Source: an uncultured Pseudomonadota bacterium
Lineage (GTDB): Bacteria; Myxococcota_A; Polyangia; HGW-17
Direction of reading: 5' to 3'
Assembly (NCBI GenBank): GCA_938004375.1
Contig: CALKWH010000220.1
Coordinates: forward strand, 1 to 14,933
DNA: 14,933 nt
The position numbers were made by a program, and so were the translations under genes. This document shows positions 6,410 through 12,378 of the stretch, in pieces (positions within the stretch are counted from its first letter, which is position 1; each line of letters begins with the position of its first letter). The notes beneath the pieces were generated by a model that was not told the DNA's origin, ran no database searches, and saw only the letters and a list, made by a program, of their open reading frames with translations.

Positions 6410-7620
6410 TGCGGAACCTGGAACGACTCACCCTGATAATCACAATGGCAGCCCTGGCGTCCTGCGCCTCGGGCGGCGGAGACGTGAAAAAGAACGCCTG
6501 CGGTGGCACCGCAACCTTCGAACACGCGCCCGGCGAAGCGTGCGGGCTGTGCGGCGAGTACGTCTGCGACGGCCTGGAGGCCGTGCGCTGCGACGGCGCC
6601 GACGCCAACGCTTGCGGCGGCTGCGCCGACCTCACGCTGACCCCGGGGGACACCTGCGGGCTGTGCGGCACCGTCGCCTGCCAAGGCGCCGACCATGCCG
6701 CCTGCGAGGATCCCGGCGCCAACGCCTGCGGTGGCTGCACCGCGCTGACGGGCACTCCCGGGACCGAGTGCGGCGACTGCGGCCTGTACCAGTGCGACGG
6801 CACCGACGCGGTCGAGTGCGCGCACCCGAACTTCAACGGCTGTGGCGGCTGCGCGCTGCTCGACCACGAGCCCGGGACCGCCTGCGGCTGCAGCGGCACC
6901 GGCCAGTGGGAGTGCGTCTCGGCCAACATGGTGACCTGCTCGGACACCAACGTCAACGCCTGCGGCGGCTGCACCGCGCTGGTGGGCGATCCCGGCGACG
7001 CCTGCGGCACTTGCGGCGCGCTGGCCTGCGATGGCATGAACGCCTTCACCTGCGACGACCCGGGCTTGAACGCCTGCGGCTCCTGCGCCGTCCTCGCGCA
7101 CACGCCGGACACCGACTGCGCCTGCGGCGAGGGCTTCTGGGAGTGCGACGGCCCCACCGGCGTGCGCTGCGACCTGACCAGTCCCGACGGCCGCACCAAC
7201 GCCCGCGATCTGGGCACGTTCCAGGACACTCAGGACCAGATCTTGACGACCTACAATTCGCTCTTCCCCGGCGAGGACACCGAGGACTGGTTCCGCTCCT
7301 ACTGCACCGACGAGCTCGGGGGATTCATGGACACACGCGCCTGGCTGCAGACCCCGCCGGGACACGACTACGACCTGTGCGTCTACTATCTGGCCCACAA
7401 CGGCGACGGCGACGTCGAGTGCGTCGCCGGCACGCCCGACACGTACGAGGGGCTCCCCGGCTGCTGCAGCCGCAACGCCGGCACCGTAGATGAACACGTC
7501 GAGCTTGAACCCTCAGCCAGCGGCGCCTTCACCGACGACGACGGTACGTTCTACTACCGCGTCACCTACGTCTCCGGTGCAGGCACTTGCACCACTTTCC
7601 GGCTCCAATACGCCTTCTAG
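6406..7620 (+). CDS. Cys-rich repeat lipoprotein with PPC-like C-terminal domain
   Basis: The 404-residue product starts with a lipoprotein signal (L-A-S-C, lipid Cys 20). Six repeats of 38-40 residues cover about 30-262. Their pattern is N-x-C-G-G-C, then about eight residues, P-G-x-x-C-x-x-C-G, C-x-G and a last Cys. The first copy has Thr for the sixth-position Cys and the fourth and sixth copies are slightly changed. The rest (about 263-404) is beta-rich, with D-T-E-D-W-F, D-Y-D-L-C-V-Y-Y and T-F-Y-Y-R-V, and resembles a bacterial pre-peptidase C-terminal (PPC) domain. I infer an envelope-anchored, disulfide-stabilised or metal-binding protein; no enzyme motif is visible. The ATG overlaps the glgA stop (ATGA), with AGGTGGG just upstream, so translation is probably coupled; an ATG three bases later is an alternative start. 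The next lipoprotein gene follows after 10 bases. Confidence 0.8.
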   Translation: MMRNLERLTLIITMAALASCASGGGDVKKNACGGTATFEHAPGEACGLCGEYVCDGLEAVRCDGADANACGGCADLTLTPGDTCGLCGTVACQGADHAACEDPGANACGGCTALTGTPGTECGDCGLYQCDGTDAVECAHPNFNGCGGCALLDHEPGTACGCSGTGQWECVSANMVTCSDTNVNACGGCTALVGDPGDACGTCGALACDGMNAFTCDDPGLNACGSCAVLAHTPDTDCACGEGFWECDGPTGVRCDLTSPDGRTNARDLGTFQDTQDQILTTYNSLFPGEDTEDWFRSYCTDELGGFMDTRAWLQTPPGHDYDLCVYYLAHNGDGDVECVAGTPDTYEGLPGCCSRNAGTVDEHVELEPSASGAFTDDDGTFYYRVTYVSGAGTCTTFRLQYAF

Positions 7621-7630
7621 GACCACTTCC

Positions 7631-8758
7631 ATGAGCACCCCGCGCCGCGCTCTCTTCCTCCTGCCACTCCTCCTCGCCGCCCTCTCCGCCTGCACCCCGG
7701 ACAAGATCCGCGTGCAACCCCAGGACGTGCGACAACTGCAACTGCGCCGCCTCGACGGAGCCGTGCGCTTCTGCCCCGGCGAGATCATCCAGGTGGAGAT
7801 GCTCGCCGACCTGAAGGACGGCACCGTGTGCAGCAATCTGCGTGAGGACACGGGCTGCAAAAAGAACAAGAACGCCGTCCTCGACGGCGCCAGCGTGGCC
7901 CTGTTCGCCGAGCCGGGCCGCTGGCTCTCGGCGAAGGAGTACCGCCTGCAGACGCCGCCGAACCCGTTCGCCACCTGGCGTGACGGCATCGCGCTGCGGG
8001 GCTGGATCCAGAGCACGGGCACGAAGCACCCGCTGCGCACCACCCAGGTATCGCGCCGCCTGCTGCCCACCTACACCTGCCACTCCACGTCGCCCCAGGT
8101 CTTCGCCGACGCCCAGGCCCCCGACGGCGTTCCCGGACGCCGCGGCCCCGCGCTCACCGTGCTGGTGACCGCCCTGCCCTCGCCCTTCTACCCCGACGCA
8201 GTGCTCGTCAAGGTCGTCTCCGGTCGCCTGGTGCGCTACTTCATCTCCCAGGACGCGGCCAACCCCGTGACCGTCGTCTCCCAGGGTCAGCGCGGCGGCG
8301 ACGGCTACGTCGGTGAGACCGGGCGTCGCGGCAACGACGGGCGCAGCGCCACCTCGGACTGCCAGAACGGCGAGAACGGCGAGAACGGCGGTCCCGGCGG
8401 CGACGGGGGCCCCGGCGCGCCCGGCGGCCCCGGCGGCGACGTCCTGGTGGTCTTCGACAAGACCGCGGTGGCTCGATTGGAAGGCCGCGTGATCCTCCGC
8501 AGCGAGGGGGGCGCGGGCGGCTACGGCGGGCGGGGTGGTTCGGGCGGTTCTGGCGGCAGCGGCGGGTCCGGGCGCTCGGGCACGAACTGCACCGGCTCTT
8601 CGGGCTTCTCGGGTAACTCGGGTCCCGCGGGGCGCGACGGCCCCGCCGGCGCCTGGGGACCTCCGGGGCGCGTCTCGCGCACCCTGGGCACCCGCGACGA
8701 CATGTTCTCCCCCGAATTGCCCACGTTCCGGGAACTGGAAGTGAAATCCGGGATTTGA
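7631..8758 (+). CDS. Lipoprotein with Gly-rich collagen-like C-terminal region
   Basis: The 375-residue protein begins with a clear lipoprotein signal (S-T-P-R-R, a Leu-rich core, then L-S-A-C). The N-terminal two thirds is a globular region of unknown type. From about residue 219 there are four blocks of Gly-X-Y triplets (about 7, 8, 8 and 9 triplets, such as G-Q-R, G-G-D, G-A-P, G-P-A, G-P-P). Blocks two and three are separated by a beta-like stretch containing D-V-L-V-V-F-D. This is collagen-like in period, but many copies are Gly-Gly-X and Pro is sparse, so a true triple helix is not assured. The open frame extends 5' to 7490, but the Met at 7631 is the one followed by a signal peptide. 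It lies 10 bases behind the previous lipoprotein gene and is probably in one operon with it and glgA. Function is unknown. Confidence 0.78.
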   Translation: MSTPRRALFLLPLLLAALSACTPDKIRVQPQDVRQLQLRRLDGAVRFCPGEIIQVEMLADLKDGTVCSNLREDTGCKKNKNAVLDGASVALFAEPGRWLSAKEYRLQTPPNPFATWRDGIALRGWIQSTGTKHPLRTTQVSRRLLPTYTCHSTSPQVFADAQAPDGVPGRRGPALTVLVTALPSPFYPDAVLVKVVSGRLVRYFISQDAANPVTVVSQGQRGGDGYVGETGRRGNDGRSATSDCQNGENGENGGPGGDGGPGAPGGPGGDVLVVFDKTAVARLEGRVILRSEGGAGGYGGRGGSGGSGGSGGSGRSGTNCTGSSGFSGNSGPAGRDGPAGAWGPPGRVSRTLGTRDDMFSPELPTFRELEVKSGI

Positions 8759-8955
8759 ACGCCCGGCATGACCCAACCGCGTCATAAACGCGTCAAAAAC
8801 CCGCGAAAAACCTGAAAAAATCCGCTGGCCAGGCGGGCAATTTCCATGTATAGTAATATGGCGGTCCCGTCGGTGCGTCATATTCGCGACATTCACCCTT
8901 GAGAAGGCCGTCGGACGAATTCCCGCTATACTGTCAGCGGGTTCGAGGTGATTCC
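8759..8955 (+). promoter_or_regulatory. Intergenic region with promoter-like boxes and phased A-tracts
   Basis: This 197-base AT-richer gap has three A-tracts (8795-8799, 8806-8810, 8815-8820) spaced 10-11 bases apart, as in curved DNA or an UP element. They precede a possible promoter: TGGCCA (8826-8831), 17 bases, TATAGT (8849-8854). A second -10-like box, TATACT, is at 8927-8932; the only TTGAGA near it (8899-8904) is 22 bases away, too far for a standard promoter. GAGGTGA at 8945-8951 is a good ribosome site for the next gene. I see no clear terminator for the gene before it; a short CCGC/GCGG hairpin near 8822-8836 lacks a T-run. Confidence 0.4.
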
Positions 8956-10206
8956 ATGGTGAAAGCCATACATTTCAAATACAACCTGGCTCTGCTTCTG
9001 GCCGTCTGTTCGGCCCTCGCCCTGGCGGCCTGCGATCCGAAGAGCTCACCCACCGTCAAGTACGGTCAGGTCACCGACTTTGCCAAGGCCTGCGCCTCGG
9101 GCTCCCAGTGCCAGAGCCAGCGCTGCATCGAGATGAACGACATCATGGCCTGCAGCCGCTACTGCGAAAAGGCCGACGACTGCCCCGCCGACTTCTACTG
9201 CGCCTTCGAGCCCAACGAGGAGAAGCCCGAGCCACTCATGGGGCTATGCCGCCCCATCGACGCCGACGTGGTCTGCAAGCGCTGCTCGAACGATCTGCAG
9301 TGCGGCATGATCGGCGGCACCTGCCAGCCTTTTGGCGCCTCGACCTACTGCCTCATGGACTGCACCCTCGACGACTGCCCCAACGGGTACACCTGCACGC
9401 CCATGGGCGACTCATCCTACTGCACGCCCGACACCAACGAGTGCGAGTGCAACACCCTCAAGCAGGGCGACCGCCGTGCCTGCTCGTTCGAGAACGAGTA
9501 CGGCGAGTGCTCCGGCGCCATGACCTGCCTGGGCGAGGCCGGCTGGGCCACCTGCGACGCCGCCATGCCCGGTCCCGAGGTGTGCGACAGCATTGACAAC
9601 AACTGCGACGGCGGCATCGACGAGGGCATCCTGGGCACCGTCAACCACTGCTCCCGTTGCGGCGAAGTCTGCCAGGGCGGCGGCTTCTCGGGCACCCAGC
9701 CAGTCTGCCTCGAGGGCGTGTGCGGGCTGGCCTGCGGCGCCAACTACTTCGACGCCAACGCCAACAGCCAGGACGGCTGCGAGTGCATGGACGACACCTT
9801 CGGCGCCACCTCGCCGACCGAGGCGCTCAGCCAGGGGTCGTTCACCTCCTGCGACTTCAGCCACCAGATCACCGAGAGCCGCGTCCCCGGCGACGCCAGC
9901 CACCAAGCTCATCACGATTACATCAAATTCAACTACGAGGACGTCTGGAACTGCCAGATCGAGCTCGAGGTCCACCTGCGCGTCCCGTCCTCGGGCGCAA
10001 CGCACTTCTTCTGCGTGTCCCCGGCGAACAACGCCAACGAGAGCCAGTGGACCAACTGCCGGACCGTCACCCCCGGGACCGCCCAGTCCATCGAGCCCAG
10101 CGGAAACAACGGCGCCTACTACGTCAAGATCGGCCTGCTCAACCCGGGCGAGGCCAACTGCTCGAACTACCTGTTGACGATCTGCGAGGGAGGTCGTTGC
10201 CCCTGA
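8956..10206 (+). CDS. MopE-motif Cys-rich lipoprotein (first of two tandem paralogs)
   Basis: This 416-residue protein has a lipoprotein signal ending L-A-A-C (Cys 26). The Cys-rich body includes paired repeats of the type C-A-S-x-x-x-C-x-S-x-x-C and D-D-C-P-A-D-F-Y-C. At about 209 it carries V-C-D-S-I-D-N-N-C-D-G-G-I-D-E-G, the putative metal-binding motif named after MopE of Methylococcus, followed by H-C-S-R-C-G-E-V-C. The C-terminal 130 residues are beta-rich (R-V-P-G-D, a D-Y-I-K-F-N-Y stretch, Y-Y-V-K-I) and PPC-like. The Met at 8956 was chosen over the 5'-extended frame because GAGGTGA precedes it and the signal peptide follows directly. It aligns along its whole length with the gene at 10252. 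MopE-type motifs bind Ca or Cu in some proteins; the metal here is unknown. Confidence 0.82.
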   Translation: MVKAIHFKYNLALLLAVCSALALAACDPKSSPTVKYGQVTDFAKACASGSQCQSQRCIEMNDIMACSRYCEKADDCPADFYCAFEPNEEKPEPLMGLCRPIDADVVCKRCSNDLQCGMIGGTCQPFGASTYCLMDCTLDDCPNGYTCTPMGDSSYCTPDTNECECNTLKQGDRRACSFENEYGECSGAMTCLGEAGWATCDAAMPGPEVCDSIDNNCDGGIDEGILGTVNHCSRCGEVCQGGGFSGTQPVCLEGVCGLACGANYFDANANSQDGCECMDDTFGATSPTEALSQGSFTSCDFSHQITESRVPGDASHQAHHDYIKFNYEDVWNCQIELEVHLRVPSSGATHFFCVSPANNANESQWTNCRTVTPGTAQSIEPSGNNGAYYVKIGLLNPGEANCSNYLLTICEGGRCP

Positions 10207-10251
10207 CGCGGACGGCCCCGGACTGCCGGCCGCGAACGCCGCGGAGGAATC

Positions 10252-11544
10252 ATGCGCGTCCTTGCCATCCTGCTGCTTTGCCTATCGCCCCTCACGCTCG
10301 CGTGCGCCGGCGGCACCAATTCCAACAACGGCAACAACTTCAACGCCGTCAACACCAACAACGCCAACAACTACAACAACACGAACAACGGCGACTTCGG
10401 CAAGGTCTGCACCGTCATCCAGCAATGCGCATCCGAGCACTGCGTCCCCTTCTCCGGTCCCACCGACACGCGCTGCACGGTTCGCTGCTCCACCCAGGAC
10501 TGTCCCAACAACTTCCACTGCCGGCCCGCCACCCGAGATCCGGGCGCCGACACCATTTGCCTGCCCGCCTCCACGCTCACATGCATGACCTGCACCCATG
10601 ACCTCGACTGCGGCCTGTTCTCGGACCGCTGTGTCGAAACCGGCCCGGTCAAGGGCTGCCTGGCGGACTGTTCGGTGGGCCAGACCTGCCCCGCGGGCCA
10701 GGTGTGCGCCCCCGGCATCAGTGTCGACGGCTTCGCGGGCAACTTCTGCCGCCCGTCGGCGGGCACCTGTGACTGTTCGGCGGCCAACGCCGGCATCGTG
10801 ATCGACTGCACCGTCGAGAACGCCCATGGCGTATGCACCGGCATCAAGACCTGCCAGGGCGCCGCCGGTTGGACCGCCTGTGACGCCCCGCTGCCCACCG
10901 CCGAGGTGTGCGATGGCCAGGACAACAACTGCAACGAGCAGATCGACGAGGGCCTGCTGGGCACCCCCGAGCACTGCACCGCCTGCGGCGACGTGTGCCC
11001 CGGCGCCGGCATCGTGGGCACCCACGCCGACTGCACCGACGGCGCCTGCCGCCTGTTCTGCGAGACGGACTACTACAACTCCGACCAGCAGGCCTTCAAC
11101 GGCTGCGAGTGCCGCGACGACACCGAGGCCGGCGCCTCGCTGACCGGCGCCACGCTGCTAGGCTCCTTCGAGGACTGCGACTTCAACCGCAACGCCGGAT
11201 CCTGGCGCGTCCCCGTGGACGCGAACACCATCGACGGCAGCGACTACTTCAAGTACAACTACAGCAACACCTCCTCGCTCGCCTGCTGGGCCTACAATTA
11301 CGTGCGCATCAGCGTCCCGTCGGGGTCCACGCCCATGCAGTTGTGCGGCGGCTCGGCCACCAACGAGACAGGCTGGAGCTGCGTGACCGCCAGCCCCGGC
11401 GGCAGCGCCGACCTGGAGATGCTCCCCCTGCCGGGCAACGGCAACTCCACCGTCATGTACTTCCGCGTCCGCAACATGACCAACCAGGCCGCACCCGGCT
11501 GCGGCGACTACAGCATCAACATCTACGACGACGGCGACCCGTAG
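10252..11544 (+). CDS. MopE-motif Cys-rich lipoprotein with Asn-rich linker (second paralog)
   Basis: The 430-residue product has a signal sequence ending L-T-L-A-C (Cys 18; Thr at -3 is slightly unusual for a lipobox). An Asn-rich linker follows at about 21-47, in which most residues are Asn; the first paralog lacks it. Behind it come the same Cys modules, the MopE motif V-C-D-G-Q-D-N-N-C-N-E-Q-I-D-E-G at about 219, H-C-T-A-C-G-D-V-C, N-G-C-E-C-R-D-D-T, and a beta-rich PPC-like end with R-V-P-V-D. Similarity to the preceding gene runs from the first Cys module to the C terminus, so they arose by duplication. A strong GGAGGAA site precedes the ATG, and 45 bases separate the genes, so they are probably co-transcribed. 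The protein is probably exposed on the envelope, with the linker as a spacer. Confidence 0.82.
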   Translation: MRVLAILLLCLSPLTLACAGGTNSNNGNNFNAVNTNNANNYNNTNNGDFGKVCTVIQQCASEHCVPFSGPTDTRCTVRCSTQDCPNNFHCRPATRDPGADTICLPASTLTCMTCTHDLDCGLFSDRCVETGPVKGCLADCSVGQTCPAGQVCAPGISVDGFAGNFCRPSAGTCDCSAANAGIVIDCTVENAHGVCTGIKTCQGAAGWTACDAPLPTAEVCDGQDNNCNEQIDEGLLGTPEHCTACGDVCPGAGIVGTHADCTDGACRLFCETDYYNSDQQAFNGCECRDDTEAGASLTGATLLGSFEDCDFNRNAGSWRVPVDANTIDGSDYFKYNYSNTSSLACWAYNYVRISVPSGSTPMQLCGGSATNETGWSCVTASPGGSADLEMLPLPGNGNSTVMYFRVRNMTNQAAPGCGDYSINIYDDGDP

Positions 11545-11549
11545 CCCGA

Positions 11550-11593
11550 TCACGCCCGCGTCCGTTCCGAGTCACGCCCGGGTCCGTCCCGCG
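11550..11593 (+). repeat. Two-copy 22-bp tandem direct repeat
   Basis: The first copy (11550-11571) and the second (11572-11593) both begin TCACGCCCG and contain GTCCGT. They differ at three of 22 positions (C/G, T/C, A/C). It starts 6 bases after the stop of the preceding lipoprotein gene. It may be slippage debris or a binding site; nothing in the window decides. Confidence 0.6.
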
Positions 11594-11600
11594 CCGCGCC

Positions 11601-11621
11601 GCAACTGCGAAAAGCGGTTGC
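11601..11621 (+). other. Hairpin, 8-bp stem with GAAAA loop
   Basis: GCAACTGC pairs with GCGGTTGC (one G-T pair) around a five-base loop GAAAA. It stands 57 bases after the stop of the second MopE paralog. No T-run follows on either side, so it could be a Rho-independent-like pause, a 3' end stabiliser or a small RNA element, but not a standard intrinsic terminator. Confidence 0.45.
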
Positions 11622-11634
11622 AGCCATAGTTGGG

Positions 11635-11817
11635 TCAGGATATTTTGGTGTCCTTTGGCGGTCTCACGAAAGAGAAGCCGTCGTTCTTCAATTCAACGGA
11701 GTCCGCCTCGCCCTCCGTTTTCGACTTCCCCTTCCAGTCGGAGAACCTGACGCCAAAATCCAAAATCGTGAGCGTGGACCCTTCGCTCAAATCGTCGCTC
11801 CGCGGAGCGCAGTGCAT
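11635..11817 (-). CDS. Possible small hypothetical protein (60 aa)
   Basis: This is a weak call. A minus-strand frame from ATG at 11817 encodes about 60 residues, including L-T-I-L-D-F-G-V-R-F-S-D-W-K-G-K-S-K and ending F-V-R-P-P-K-D-T-K-I-S. The composition is charged and protein-like, unlike the Arg/Ala/Pro-rich shadow frames elsewhere. About three quarters of third codon positions are G or C, against roughly 45% at positions one and two. The ATG has no ribosome site; a TTG at 11790 has GGAG 7 bases upstream and would give about 50 residues. The plus-strand frame across the same bases shares its third positions and is in frame with the next gene, so the codon signal could belong to either strand. 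No family is recognised. It may also be a decayed gene fragment. Confidence 0.28.
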   Translation of the reverse strand: MHCAPRSDDLSEGSTLTILDFGVRFSDWKGKSKTEGEADSVELKNDGFSFVRPPKDTKIS

Positions 11818-11878
11818 GGGGGCGAAAAACGTTTGGCCCCGTCGCCCGGAATCTGGTATGAGAAGCGTGGAGTTCACC

Positions 11879-12346
11879 ATGACCGCACCCAACGTAAGAA
11901 TCCCTTTTGAAGCCGACATCGCCCTGCGCCGCGGAGAGAAGCTCCAGGCAGTCAAGATCACCCGCGAGCGGCTGGGCCTGAGCCTGAAGGACGCCAAGGA
12001 CCTGTGCGACGCCTGGTCTCCCAACGATCCGGTGCCCCCCGCGCCGGACCCCGCCGACGCGCCCGCGCCCCGGGCCGCCCTGAACACGGGCGAGCTTCCC
12101 GCCACCGCCGTCGAAGCCCTGCGCCGCGGCAACAAGATCGAGGCGATCAAGTGCTACCGCGAAGCCACCGGCGAGGGCCTCAAGGAATCCAAGGAGGCCG
12201 TCGAGGCCTACGAGTCCTCCCACCCGGCGCTGGCCCCCGCCCCTGCCTGCGAGACCCGCTCCTGCGGCGCCGGCCGCCTGTTCCTGGCGCTCCTGGCCCT
12301 GGGTCTCATCGCCGCTGCCGTGTATTTCTCGGGCGTGTGGAAATAG
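11879..12346 (+). CDS. Tail-anchored protein with two L7/L12-C-domain-like repeats
   Basis: The 155-residue product has two similar helical repeats. The first, around 12-46, contains A-L-R-R-G-E-K-L-Q-A-V-K and G-L-S-L-K-D-A-K-D-L. The second, around 75-112, contains A-L-R-R-G-N-K-I-E-A-I-K and G-E-G-L-K-E-S-K-E-A-V. The form, x-A-[IV]-K-x8-G-x-x-L-K-[DE]-[AS]-K, is that of the C-terminal domain of ribosomal protein bL12, but the bL12 N-terminal dimerisation domain and hinge are missing, so this is not the ribosomal stalk protein. A Pro/Ala linker joins the repeats, and one membrane segment (about 132-150) closes the protein with only a few residues behind it. C-E-T-R-S-C sits just before the membrane segment. 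I start at 11879 because GGAG lies 6 bases upstream; a Met seven codons earlier is possible. The WD40 lipoprotein gene follows after 32 bases. Confidence 0.7.
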   Translation: MTAPNVRIPFEADIALRRGEKLQAVKITRERLGLSLKDAKDLCDAWSPNDPVPPAPDPADAPAPRAALNTGELPATAVEALRRGNKIEAIKCYREATGEGLKESKEAVEAYESSHPALAPAPACETRSCGAGRLFLALLALGLIAAAVYFSGVWK

Positions 12347-12378
12347 GCCCGCGCAAGAGGTGGCAAGAGGTGAACACG

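Larger units (their letters stand above)
11545..11878. other. 334-base gap of lower GC with tandem repeat, hairpins and a possible small gene
   Basis: Between the second MopE paralog and the L7/L12-like gene the GC content falls from about 70% to roughly the low 50s over 11630-11790. The gap contains a 22-bp tandem repeat (11550-11593), an 8-bp-stem hairpin (11601-11621), a perfect 14-bp palindrome CGCTCCGCGGAGCG (11796-11809) and an imperfect 9-bp-stem hairpin (11819-11840; GGGGC and AAA against TTT and GCCCC with a four-base loop). None is followed by a T-run, so none is a classic terminator. A frame is open across it on both strands, with GC-rich third positions. Confidence 0.5.

Noticed and set aside
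6079..7497. 472-residue minus-strand open frame
   Set aside because: Val/Ala/Gly-rich mirror of the Cys-repeat gene; no start signal and it crosses the glgA border.
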